DNA from: Apostichopus japonicus
Taxonomy: Eukaryota; Echinodermata; Holothuroidea; Aspidochirotida; Stichopodidae
Length of the DNA: 64,000 bases
Assembly: GCF_037975245.1 (NCBI RefSeq)
Contig: NC_092569.1
Span: 26,983,168-27,047,167, forward strand
Direction: 5' to 3'
The notes beneath the pieces are model-generated. The model did no database searches and had not been told where the DNA came from. It worked only from the letters and a program-made list of their open reading frames with translations. The translations under genes and the position numbers were made by a program. Below, piece by piece: positions 23,201 through 34,094 of the stretch (position 1 is the stretch's first letter; each line of letters opens with the position of its first letter).

Positions 23201-26200
23201 CTAGGCATAGACCCCCCCCCCCCCCCCCCCCACGATTTTCTGTTTTTTGGTTCCTTGCTTTTTGCAAAGCAAGGAACCTATGCGTTCAACTTGGCGTGTG
23301 TGTGTGTGTGTGTGTATGTGACGCTTGGCTTGTGTACACGATATCTCAATAAGGAAATGATGTATCATGATCAAACTTGTTGGGTGGATAGCCCATAGTG
23401 AGAGGAAGATCCCTATTGTTTTTGGTGCCCGCAAAGGTCACCAAAGGTCAGTTAGATGCCAAAAACCAATATATTAAAAACAGCAATAACTCCCATTGTC
23501 AGGGTCCGACATGGTTGATATTTTGCGAGTAGTTGTGAATGGGGTAAGGGATCGTTCCCAAACATAACGGTAATGTGATCGAAGGTCAACAAAGGTCAAT
23601 TAATGATAAAAAACTAGTATTTTTGCGATAACTTGAGAACGAAATGTCCGTTAGGGTTGGATGTTGCTTTAATGTCATCCAATTGTCGACCCGCATCTGG
23701 GTGACCCTTGACCTCAATTTGACCTCTGGTGACCTTTACATGTTTTGGGGGATTTTTACAGTTTTGATGCTATTTTTAGATGTCAAAGGTACCTTCTGAT
23801 CATAAATGTCAATAGGTTGACCCCGTGTGACCTTTATGTGCGAAGTTATATGAGGTCAAAGTTTTTCGGTCAGAGTTAGGATGGTTGTACAGACTTGTCG
23901 TTTTGTTTTTTGGAATCAGGAGATTAAACTACATCTGAAACCAAGGTCAAAAGGTCAAAGGTCACATTAGAAAAAATGTGCTTATTTTGGGAGGAAACGA
24001 GCAAAAAAGAAAATGTTTGGTTTTGATGCTAGATTTGGATATCAAAGGTACCTTCCGATCAAAAATGTCAATTGGTTGACACCCGTGTGACCTTCGTGTG
24101 CGAAGTTATATGAGGTCAAAGTTAATTTTCAGACATTTAATGCAACAACTCCCAGTTCCAAGGTGTGACATGGTTGATATTTTTGGACAAGTTGGAAATG
24201 GTATAGGGGAATAGTTTCAAACTTAACGGTCATGTGATCCAACGTCACCAAAGGTCAGCTAATGTTAAAAAAGTAGTATTTTGGGGGGAGAAAATGGGCA
24301 AAGAAAAAATGTTTGAATTTTTACAGTCATGCTCTATTTAGGTCTCACCGATCAAAAATGTCAATTGGTTGACCTCCGGGTGACCTTTGTGTGTGAAGTT
24401 ATGTATACAAGTTCAAAGTTAATTTTCATACATTTAATGCAATTAAATCTCAATGCCAAGGTGTGACATGGTTGATATTTTGGGACAAGTTGTGAACGGG
24501 GTGGTGGAACATTTTGAAACTTAAAGGTCATGTCATCTGAGGTCACCAATGTTATCATATCTGTTGACACGCTTGTAGGTCTCTTATATTTCTTACATTT
24601 TCGACACCATATTTAGATCTCAAAAGTGCCTTTTGATCAAAAATCCGATCACATTTTGTGATCACAAAAGTGGTGGTTATAGTGTTGGTTACTTTATGGG
24701 AACATGTAGGACCACAATTACTTGGACTATTTGAGCCCAATCTTGCTTGATAATATTACTGTATGTGTATTGTCAAATACCCCAAGCAAGGAACCACAGT
24801 GCCCTTGGGCTCTTGTTTGAATGTAGGTGTTATTCCATAGGAAATGTTTTCTCCATAGTGGGGTCTTCTCACATTCACCTTCCCAGGGGCTGTAGTGTAA
24901 ACATGATACTGTACATATCAAACAATCTACTGTCTAGATCTCATATCTGGTATACATTGTTAACTGCAAGATGATGTACTTATGTCCATCGTAAACATGA
25001 CCTGTTGGGAATCGAGTTGAATATATTTTGTTGATATTTTTTTCAGAAACCAGCTTGAAACTAGTTTGCAAGTGGATGAGGAGGTTTTTGGATTTCAAGG
25101 AGACGACAGAGATTCAGATGAAACCCCAGTTTTTGAACCAAACCAACCTAAGCAAGACACTCAACCTTTCATTGACTCCTGTGTTAAAGAAGATAAAATA
25201 ATTGTATGGGTGTCTAAGATAGAAGAACTGCTCAAGCAAGTCCATGGAGAAACATGCCCTAACCCCAGTTGCCAAAGAATGCTGGGATACCAAAACACTT
25301 TCACTGGATCAGGCTTGAAAGTGACATGGTCATGTTGTGAGGGACATAGCCCTGGTCAATGGTTCTCACAACCATTATTCAACAGAATGTATGCCGGCAA
25401 CCTTCTAATTGCATCAGGTGTTATTCTTTCTGGAAACAGTTTAATGAAGATGACACACTTTTTCAAAACCATAGGATTGAAGAGCATCACAAAAGATACA
25501 TTTTATAGGACCCAGCGGCTGTATGTTGCCCCTGTTGTAGACAATTTTTGGCAAGGAATGCAGCAAGGCATTTTGTCAGCGTATGGTGACCAACAAGTTG
25601 TTCTAGCTGGAGATGGAAGATGCGATTCACCAGGTCACAGTGCTCAGTACTGCAGCTATGTTTTTACTGATGAAGCAACGAAGAAAGTTCTCCATGTGGA
25701 AGTTGTCGATGTAAGAGAGGTTGGGGGTAAAAGCCCAAACATGGAAAAGATGGCATTCGAGCGAGGAATGGATTTCCTTATGAAACAGATCAAAGTTGAA
25801 GAACTTGTGACAGATGCTCATACACAGATTAGTGCTGCCATGAAGAATTCAGTAAAGTTTCAGGATGTGACCCATCAACATGATGTATGGCATGGCGCAA
25901 AAAGCATTGCCAGAAAAATTAAGAAAGCCTCCAGATTAAGAGAAAACCGTGTGTTGCAGAGTTGGTTACCTTCAATTAGGAACCATTTTTGGTTCTCCTC
26001 AAAGACGTCCAACCGTGATGATGTAAGGATGAAAGCAACATTCCTTGGGATTCTGCACCATATTGTGGACGAGCATGAGTGGGTGTTTGGGACAGATGGA
26101 CGTCCAGGAAAGTGTGCCCATGAAGAGCTGCAGGATGCAGAGAGAACCAAACGCTGGTTGAAGAAAGGTTCTGTTCCACACAAGACCCTGGCAACTGAAC

Positions 26201-26673
26201 TGACAGCTCGGCGTTTCTTGAATAACTTGAAGTATTACAAAAACTTCAGGCATACTGGAATTCTGGAATCATTTAATAATCATCTACTGATGTATGCTCC
26301 TAAACGTCATTCGTATGGCTATGTTGGATTTACTATTAGGAATAAGCTGGCTGTTATTGACCATAACTACCACGCAGACAGACGACAAGCAACACAGGTG
26401 GATGGCACCCCTCGTTTTCAGTGCAAGTACAGTAAGAGCACTGGAAGATTCTCCGCTCAGCCTCTCATGGAGCAAAAGAGTTATGGCTACCTACCAGAGC
26501 TGATGGGACTGATCTTTTTGCAACGTGCAAACACAACTGGCCCTCTCAACCAGCAAGTACCAATGAAGGAAAATGACCCCAAAAGGATCCATCCACGAAT
26601 CTCTCTGTTGCCTAGACCACCTATTCAAGAGCTAATAAAATGTCATAAGAGTCGTTTTGAGCCCTCCAACTAA
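17254..26673 (+). CDS. Kolobok-type DDE transposase (or derived protein), five exons, 752 aa
   Basis: Exons, from GT-AG sites that keep frame: 17254-17531, 20896-20996, 21894-10 i.e. 21884-22007, 22833-22961 and 25047-26673, totalling 2259 nt with the TAA stop. The ATG at 17254 has A at -3 and G at +4. Residues 1-211 are a basic then acidic leader. One stretch (about 49-93, KIYLLRSYVNWQ...FAEHLLQDHTKRC) resembles the N-terminus often seen in animal Kolobok-like proteins. Catalytic features lie in exon 5: Cys281/Cys286/Cys307/Cys308, then Asp400 in AGDGRCDSPGHSAQY, Asp467 in LVTDAHTQI, the HQHDVWH motif near 488-493, and Glu618 in ILESFNNHLL. These suggest a nuclear RNase H-fold transposase for TTAA-target elements. 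There are no stops or frameshifts, so it is recently active or under selection. Terminal repeats were not found. Family assignment is from motif memory. Confidence 0.75.
18543..19780. mobile_element. 1.24-kb non-autonomous element with ~150-bp terminal inverted repeats, in intron 1
   Basis: The left end GGGTCATTCCATATCAAATC and right end GTGATTTGACACGGAATGACCC are inverted copies. The inversion continues inward for about 150 bp on each side (about 18543-18690 against 19640-19780), with roughly 80% identity by eye, through a shared TGGACCACCA...CTGAAAATTTCAGTTGCAT core. TGTT flanks both ends (18539-18542 and 19781-19784), a possible 4-bp target duplication. No transposase frame is present, and the internal minus-strand frame at 19093-19437 has no recognisable domain. 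Confidence 0.65.
20296..20520. repeat. Three diverged CACTTAAACAGGAAGT units in intron 1
   Basis: The motif CACTTAAACAGGAAGTTTACACAGTA appears three times, with changes, near 20303, 20390 and 20497, spaced about 85-110 bp apart. It looks like an old short tandem duplication. Confidence 0.4.
23209..23231. repeat. Poly-C tract
   Basis: A run of C about 20 bp long next to the left end of the intron 4 repeat element. Confidence 0.9.
23248..24815. repeat. AGGTCA-rich repeat element with GCAAGGAACC ends, in intron 4
   Basis: The left end is a perfect 13-bp hairpin (GGTTCCTTGCTTT, loop TTGC, then its complement) near 23247-23276. The right end near 24783-24815 again contains AAGCAAGGAACC. Between them, diverged units recur about every 260-300 bp. 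Each has TCAAAGGTACCTTC(T/C)GATCA, TGTCAATTGGTTGAC and GTGCGAAGTTATATGAGGTCAAAG (about 23780, 24040, 24335 and 24610). Nuclear-receptor half-sites AGGTCA/TGACCT are very frequent. The ORFs here are not convincing. It is an old repeat of unknown class. Confidence 0.55.
25047..26673 (+). CDS. Last exon of the Kolobok-type gene, carrying the catalytic domain
   Basis: The exon follows the acceptor TTTTTTTCAG at 25037-25046 and completes a Val codon split from exon 4. It encodes residues 212-752, which include all candidate catalytic residues. It is one uninterrupted 1.6-kb frame with codon use unlike the AT-rich flanks. After the stop at 26671-26673 there is roughly 570 bp of AT-rich sequence before the stop of the opposing minus-strand gene. 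Confidence 0.85.
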
Positions 26674-27244
26674 GTCAAGTTTATTCCAAAATGTCACCAA
26701 CTTCCCCCCTCCCGGATTTATTAGCTTATACCGAGGGGAACATGATAATGAAGAAAATCTTGATTAATGTTATGATGTGTTTATGAAGTAGAAATTCACA
26801 TATTGGTTTGAGAATTTGAAACTTTATTCAGTCCTCTTATCAGCTACAGTAGTCAATAATAGTTCTCAATAGAGTTTTCATTATGGTTGCATAGAATTGG
26901 GGGGAACATAGCATATTAGCTTTTAAAATCGTATTTATTGATCTATAGAACGGTAACATATAAGTGGAATAATTTAAGAACTCCATAGATGCAATACTTT
27001 TTTAAATACTATAACATATGTATGGTTAAACCTGAAACTAGCCATGATTCTACCTCAAATGTTAGCAGTATCTCAAAGGAAGCATTCTTTGAGGCTGTTG
27101 GATTTTTTTAACATAAACAGAACATGTGTGTAAGTCACATGGCATACACAGTAGTGTAACTAAAAACTCAATTTATTGATTGTTTAGTATTTAACACTTT
27201 TTTTCACTAATGAACTACTCTTTATGGCATCTAGTTTATTTTCT

Positions 27245-29463
27245 TCAGTCCTCCAAGATGCCATTACCAATTTCAAAACCTTTGTACATGTTATTAGCAG
27301 CTGGAAATCTCATCCTGATTGCCCAAATGCAGCAAGATGGTATCACTCTTCTTCTTCCTGCACCTAATCTGCCATGCTGCCAATATATAAATTGTTTGTA
27401 GGCATAGTGCCTATAATTTTTGTTAGTTCGAACGGCTGCATCTGCCAATATGTCTTCTGTTGCCCGCATTGCTACCTCGAGTACATGTGCATTAATGCAG
27501 ACAGTTAGGAAAACCTCACTCGTTGACAGACATCCTTCCTGCAACCTGCAGCATTTTTTTTCCACATCTTGAGGCATTTCTTTACACCGGCCACAGTTAC
27601 ACCATCCTGGGCTCTTAGGTGAATGGTCACTTTCCTCTTGAAATGAAGAATTCTCCTTTAACAGATAGTCTTCATATGCACCTGGGTTCCTTTTCAGTAG
27701 ATCGGTGGCTACATTCTCCAAGTCTTCCCTCCCAAGCTCATGTACAAAGGTCTGTCAAAAAAATTATGTATACTAAATATATTTTATGGGCATTTTCTTA
27801 ACACATACAGTTTTGCATTCCAGTGTGATAAACAAACAAACTTATGTCAAAATTAAATGATTTGAAATCACACATAGTCAAATGTGCCAGTGAGTTTAAA
27901 ATTGTATGTATATGTCATATCTTGAAAGTTCCATTTTCTTTTTAAAATCATATACGACAGTGAAGTGTGGATTGGGCATTGTCATTGATTTTGTAATAGT
28001 TTCTCCATACGTTCTTCTATCACATATCTGCTTATAATTACATGTTATTATCTGTAAAATGTTGTGGCAGAACATGATAGCTAAAAGTAAAGTGTAATCT
28101 TTCTAAATCACTCCCCATACACACTCATAAACACACATAACATAAGTGTTCAACATTGAGATATGCCTAACAATTGATGTTTATTACTTTGCATGTGGTA
28201 AATTTAATCATTAAAAGTCTAGTCACAAATACCTTTATTTTTTCTTCAATTGTGTCTTCCAATTGTTCTGGCATGCCTTCAGTGAATCTCTCGTTGTGTT
28301 CATCATCTTCAGAGTCACTTGAATCCTGAACAAAGACATTTATGATGGTGTTGTAATTTTTGGGTAAAAATATAACAGTAATGTATTGGGCAGATTGAAA
28401 AAGTTGTAAGAAAAAGCATTGGTTCTTTATATTTCTTTGACTTGATTAATACATTTAATTATTTTCCCAGTTTTTACATATCAATACATGCAACTTGAGA
28501 TTTTTTCACTTCCATAATTTACCTTGTTTTATATTTCTGTGTTCAGTTGGTAACTTTGCAGTTTCATGACAGGTGAAAGGTTTTGGGGTAATACAGTATG
28601 TATGTGGTGTCCTAAGAGAGAGGGAGAGAGAGGGGGGGGGGGGTCGAATATGACCCGGCACCCTCAAACATATTAGAAACCATTATAGCAAGTTCTAGCA
28701 GTTTGGAGACCTCTAGTAAGGCTATATAGTATTGTGGGTACCCTTAAAGGTATGCTGTATTGGATCCAAATAAGCCAGATGTTTACAAATGGTCACCTCT
28801 GGTAAAAAAAACTCTTAAAATGTTTTTGTTACCACCTTGGAGGAAATTTACCCCACTGGGTACATTAAGTCATATTGTGTGTTCATTTAGAATGTCTGAG
28901 AACAAATTGGAGAGTAACTACTGCCAGGAAGGTACTTTTTGAAAACTTACATTGCTCAGTTATTGCGTGCATTCACTGTCATGTTCACAGAGGTCTTTCC
29001 GACTGAAGACCGATAAAATCGCAGGCCTAGCCTTGATAGCTGTATCCGACCGAAGGGGATTGGAGGTGTGGTAAGGGGGGGGGGGGTTGACAGTTATAAC
29101 ATGACAATAGAATCCTTTATAGCTACCATTGGTCAATCAAGTATGGTCCAAAGAACAAACGCATAATTCAGCCTACATATGTATGGTCCCATTTGTTCCC
29201 ACCATATTGGCGAATAGGCAAAACCCCTATGATATTGAAAGTGAGTCAGATGTTTTTCTACTTACCGGAGGTTCACGATTTGCGCAATGTCTTGTTCTTG
29301 TGCCACATTGACATGATTCTGAACAAAAGAGATCATACATACGACAGGGGCAAGCACTATTCCCAGACTTTCGTTGACAGGTCGTGCGACATTCACAAAC
29401 CGTTGGATCAGCAGCTATTGATACATCTGCATCTCCAGATTGAGATAAATTGCTTTCGTCCAT
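27245..29463 (-). CDS. CXC-like plus P2X7 ballast-domain protein, three exons, 265 aa
   Basis: Minus-strand exons with GT-AG borders and phase 0 junctions: 29266-29463, 28233-28325 and 27245-27751. The ATG is at 29463 and TGA at 27247-27245. Exon 1 holds nine cysteines (23, 25, 29, 38, 40, 47, 51, 53, 60). The run CPCRMYDLFCSESCQC has the C-x-C-x6-C-x3-C-x-C spacing of tesmin/TSO1 CXC domains, which bind zinc and often DNA. Exon 2 is acidic (DSSDSEDDE). Exon 3 matches the intracellular 'ballast' domain of the P2X7 receptor: WCNCGRC (147-153), KKCC (162-165), YRHYAYKQF and HGRLGAGRRRVIPSC (to about 237). No membrane segments or P2X channel part are present, so it is a stand-alone soluble ballast protein, probably nuclear or cytoplasmic. 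Its biochemical role is unknown. Confidence 0.85.
28625..28645. repeat. Short GA and poly-G tract
   Basis: GAGAGAGAGGG then a G run, lying in intron 1 of the minus-strand gene. Confidence 0.7.
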
Positions 29464-30888
29464 TTTGTTCGATAGTAGCTATGACTGTGAAGCAGGAGCT
29501 TGGCCACCCTCTAATTCAAGGCGGGCAAGGTTGGGGAAATTCGATCAAGGAGAAACAATCAGAGAATGGCCAGCTTTGTATTAATCTACACGATTTAACA
29601 AGCCGGAATATTTGCGGATTAACAGCGGGTATAAATATATGTATCGGTTTAATTTTCACTGGTGTTCATTTCCGTTGCCAGGAGGGGATATGATTTGAAC
29701 GTGGGGGAGGGTGTGAGTGTGTGGGGGGGTCCCCTATGTAGTATTCAACGATGCTATATTTTACGTTTATCGTCTTGTATCACATGTATATCAAAAACCT
29801 TTATCGACACGATCAATCAGTCCTTACTCTCACCTCCTTTCATGCACTGGTGTATAACCGTGTATTTATTTTCTGGCAAGATAACAGTTAGGCATCAGTA
29901 AGGGTAAATAGGTCATAACAACTGAGAGAGTTTTGTGTCCCTGTAGTCACTTACATCCTGGTAGCAGTATAGAGAGAAGAAGCCTACTAGATCAGAGACC
30001 ATAGTCATCTATTGCTGTGTCTTATTTTCCATCATCCTTGAAACATTATATCCTCTCCCTTTGATTTCTTGATGTCATAAAGCTGTATTTATGAAGTGCA
30101 ATATTTAATTCCAGTATTTAGATTGTATATTCTTCTTGTGTATTTGACAGTATCCCAGTGATCTCCATTTTTCTGCTCTTGGTTTTCTTTTCTCTGTATT
30201 TAAATTCATATTATATCTATCTCTACCCCTATAGCCTCCACCTCCACATTTTCTTTACTTTCTTCCTCCATCCCTTCATCTGTCTTTCACTCTTGTTTTT
30301 TTCACCTTTCCTTCCATCTGTTTACCCTGTATGTTTTAGTTTGCGGACTCCCCCCCCCCCCCCCCACATCTCACCCCCAGAAAAATGTTCACAAGGTTGA
30401 CAAGTCTCCCCGTGCTAGTCCCAAGCTATACACCCTTGTTGTGGTGACCGTTCACTATACTTGCAGGTTACTACAAGGTTGGCGCATCTGTAAAAGTTGG
30501 AAATACACTGTGTTTTTTTACAGTAAAATAGCATTAGGTTACTGTACTTCAAAAGGCTAAACTTTCTGATATTCGATACAGCATAAAGCATGCAGAGCAA
30601 CTACGAAACCAGGACACCCGAACTGTTCGGACTTCGACTGCTCACCATGTAGGCCTAAAAGAGTAAAACAAGGGAGCTGTTAGAGTAGCAGCTCAAACTA
30701 ATACGCTCGATGCAAAGCTCGACCGTAACCTATACTGTACAGCCACTGAGTGTAGATCAGTGTGTACAGCCCATTAGTTGTGAAAAGTTCTGAACGTAAA
30801 AACAAACCACAGACGTTTGTATCACACAACACACACGAAAACGCGGCGTAACAGTGTACCGCATATGTACTGCCACTGACAAGAAAAT
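29464..30888. other. Upstream region of the CXC-ballast gene and spacer
   Basis: It should hold the minus-strand promoter. No core element is assignable. A C tract lies at 30351-30365, and a pyrimidine-rich stretch at 30190-30330 makes spurious Leu/Phe/Ser frames. Confidence 0.3.
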
Positions 30889-30893
30889 GTGCA

Positions 30894-31113
30894 GGAATTT
30901 GTCAAGGCCACCGCTTCAGGTAACCAAACCCGTTTATTGCTTACTCGCCGTAAATACGGGATTGCTAAGAAATTACGAGACAACAGCGACGAACCGGTAG
31001 AGGGTAGTATTGATATTATTTTTGAATCGGGTGGTGTGAAGGACAGAATTTACGAGGAATTTACGAGCGATCCCACCTTTAACTGTCATTTATATATACC
31101 CGAAAGTACATGA
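30894..31113 (+). CDS. Unassigned possible exon (about 72 codons)
   Basis: The frame has balanced composition unlike its AT-rich surroundings. It encodes a charged, soluble-looking segment with NQTRLLLTRRKYGIAKKLRD and a later DIIFESGGVKDRIYEEF, ending in TGA at 31111-31113. The frame is blocked by TGA at 30877 and has no in-frame ATG. If it is real it would be a terminal exon entered at an acceptor such as TGTGCAG just before 30894, but the pyrimidine tract there is poor. I recognise no domain. It could equally be a fragment of a mobile element or chance. Confidence 0.25.
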
Positions 31114-31555
31114 GTTGTGCTATAATAGCTCTCAGTGCGATAATTAACTGCATATGTGAGGGTACGAATACCTCATAAGCAAGTATATCATTCAGATAAT
31201 AACTAGATATGAAAGGCAACGCACGAAATACGCACTATTACATCTTTTACAACTGTCACTAGGGAGATGTTAACATCAAATCCCCGGCGACATTCTACGC
31301 AGACTGTGACATGAATTGAGACATAAACTGATTTTAATAAGCAGCTTTAAAACCAATTAAATTGTTGAGGTTTAAAATGATAGCAGTCAGACCCAATATG
31401 CTATTTTCAACAACTTCCTGTTTCTCAGTGTGATTTCTACCTATACTGCCTGCCTACATACACTTAGCGACATTCGTAACTATACCTGTTTCAACTCAGC
31501 GTTGACTGTTCACCTTTCATATGGACCCGAGGACATTTTGATAGTTTGATTGATT

Positions 31556-31875
31556 TATTTTGTTTCATCACGTGAATATATACAATGTGATGGAAGTCCT
31601 CTAAAAAACCTTCAGATGGCTTAACAAAGTAGAGGACTCCCTGTAAAGAAAAGGAAAAACAAAACAAACTGTAAAAGAAAAAAAGAACATGCTCAATTAA
31701 TAAGATGCAATTATTTGTTGAATAAAGTTTCTTCTGAATGATTTTGCAGAGGGTTTATTTGTAATAGCGTCTGATAGAGAATTCCATGTTTTGATTGTAC
31801 GTGCCCTTAGTGATAACATCCCCATTGTAGAATTATATCTGTTATAATGTGAAACAGTTATAGTAGTGAAACAAG
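31556..31875 (-). mobile_element. LINE 3' end (CR1/L2-like), copy 1
   Basis: Read on the minus strand, this matches the LINE tail that surrounds the gypsy element. It ends the same C-terminal peptide (TIKTWNSLSD..TNKPSAKSFRRNF) with a stop, followed by the same 3' UTR (GGGAGTCCTCTACTTTGTTAAGCC) and a TCAA-type short repeat tail. The 5' part of the element is missing or too diverged to see. Confidence 0.7.
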
Positions 31876-32289
31876 CTTTGCAAATTCACTGTGAGGTCCC
31901 CTTGATGTATTTTATAATGTTCATTTTGATTTTCAACATATATTTGTATATACATATTTCTCTTTCGAATAGAATATGACCTGTTAAACTAAAAGATAAA
32001 TAAATAAAAATAAATAAATAAATAAAATATAATGTTAATATTCGTATAGGTTTGCAAATGGTGTTCATGTGTCAGTATTGTTAGTTTCATATTTAAAGTA
32101 GGCATCAACATTTAAATTGAGCGACATTTAGCGTAGTCTATGCACGTCTAACCTTTGTTAAAGCGTATCGGCCAAGTTTTCCTTGCCAAATGCGCTGGGT
32201 CGATCCATATACTATGCACCACGCTATGAGCGATTCGTTACATGTGATTGCGACGGACTCTGCGTGAAGCGTAGATGTAGAAAGGGGTG

Positions 32290-32780
32290 GACAATCTACA
32301 CTCAGAAAACGTTTCACACAGGTTAAGTAAAGTTTTACTTAATTTTCATGTCAAATAAGAACACTAAAACATTTAAGTAAAAATTGCTTAACTGCTGTTT
32401 TGTAAAGTTTTACATGATTAGCATGTAACGCAAATACAATATTGTTATGTAAACTGGCCAGAGAAGTTTACAGAGCACCCGTTCAGTAAATATTTTACAC
32501 AGGTTTTAGGCAGGTTTCAGGCGTTGTGTGTAATGTAAGTGCGTATATTCTCCCAAATAGTCTATTATTTTTATTTTTTCACATATACGCCGTTCCCACC
32601 ATGGAGGTAAAAACAGACCTCCATGTTCACACGAACGCAGGCTTGCTTCAAGCATGCATAGGTAGAGCTAAAATTGTAACCGCAGATGAGCCCTGCAATG
32701 AGGTTTCTTTCATTCTAGAAATGAGATCTGTAGAACCTTTTATTTCCATAAAGATATTATTAAAGTAATGTAATACGGCT
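32290..32780. other. Spacer with AAGTAAA/TTTACTT-rich segment
   Basis: Repeated AAGTTTTAC and TTAAGTAAA motifs at 32320-32520 suggest a decayed repeat. The 80-codon frame at 32526-32768 starts in this sequence and has no recognisable domain, so no gene is called. Confidence 0.35.
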
Positions 32781-33272
32781 TTGTCATCTGAAACGATTTG
32801 TAGTCATGTATAAGCCTCAGCAACTCAATCGTTATATATGTGATTCCCTATGGAATAACAGTTAAATTAAAGAGCTCATATTTCTTTGTGTAACTCATAG
32901 TATCTTTGTCTTTAATGGCCCGAAGTTATTGCGAGATTTGAACAATCCTGTAAGCAAATTGTATAAGCTACAGGAGAAAGTGCAAGTATACTCAACCTTG
33001 CGTGAAACACGCCAACGGAAATGCATCAATTTTGCCCAGCGATTACAAGCCAGTATATTTATTATTGTATAGTGCGCGTGCGCGCTACAATATTGGCATT
33101 AATGGCCAAGTGAGCGATACCTAAATGAGTGGAATTTAGTTGGTACGTAAAGTTTCATATAGTCCCTGTACATTTGTAGTTTCAGAGGCTAGCAGCGTAG
33201 CCAACTTATTTTGAGCCTGCCACGGGGTTCACAAGTGCCCTCTATCAGATGATATGCTGAAATAATACGTCC

Positions 33273-33476
33273 AGCATATATTCGAATTAATCCGCAAATA
33301 TATTCGAATTAATCCACGTATATATTCGAATTAATACGAGTATATATTGATTTTTATACGCGTATATACTCGAATTAATATGTGTATATATTCGAATTAA
33401 TACGCTGATATATTCAAACCCTATGATTGGCTGGTAATATATACGCGTATATATTCGTATCAATACGCGTATATAT
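33273..33476. repeat. TTCGAA-containing minisatellite
   Basis: About eight diverged units of roughly 24-28 bp carry ATATATTCGAATTAATACGC and TATACGCGTATATA. Each unit is itself largely palindromic (TTCGAA, ATTAAT, TACGCGTA). Confidence 0.75.
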
Positions 33477-33754
33477 AGCGTGCATGCCTACAGTGGGTTA
33501 ATTCATGCTATCCACGAGGGCTAATATTTATAATCCACTTACTGCGGCTCCCAGAGCATGGTTGTACTTTTCGTGTGTCGCAGCCGCCAATAAAAGCATA
33601 TTGGATAAACGAGGGCTAAAGTTATATTCGTATAATTGCGAGGATTTATTATGCGGTGTTTGTCCCATATGGCTTGCCATAAACGTCACAAGACCAAGTA
33701 CAACTACATATATATGTATATGTATGTATGTATTTATGTATGTATTTTAGATCC

Positions 33755-34050
33755 TCCTACAAGCAGGAACTCGGGAAGAAGCACCATTGGCTTATCAAAG
33801 CCACAAGCTGACCTAAGTCAACTACAAAAAGGAGTTTAACCTCTGCTCGGCCTCGCGAGAGGTCCTACGGAGGATAATATTATATATGTCGTCTGGCAAG
33901 GGTGTTGTTCAATAACAACTTCCTGACATGGACGTTAAATGGATGTGTGCCGAGAGATTGGCTTCGGTCAGCTTGCGAGTCTATAAGCCTTCATGGCTTC
34001 TTTCGCGAGTTCCTGCTAGCGAGAAGATCACATATACATACATACATATT
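33755..34050. repeat. Inverted pair of SINE 3' body modules
   Basis: A decayed minus-orientation copy (33755-33820, with AAGCAGGAACTCG and AGCCACAAGCTGACC) faces a better plus-orientation copy (33935-34050, with GCCGAGAGATTGGCTTCGG and GCGAGTTCCTGC, ending in ATACATAC). The better copy matches the minus-strand block at 2985-3125. Confidence 0.5.
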
Positions 34051-34094
34051 GTTGTTTTTATAGAACAGACACTTTTCTGGGTTTCTTACATTCA

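Noticed and set aside
25627-26475. Several minus-strand ORFs opposite exon 5
   Set aside because: They are shadows of the transposase frame with no independent features.
29193-29693. 166-codon + strand ORF
   Set aside because: It lies antisense to exon 1 of the CXC-ballast gene, whose cysteine pattern and exact splice phases are much stronger evidence.
17148-30865. CAGTGTACCGCA shared near 17148 and 30852 as possible element ends
   Set aside because: The two copies are in direct, not inverted, orientation and similarity ends after 12 bp.
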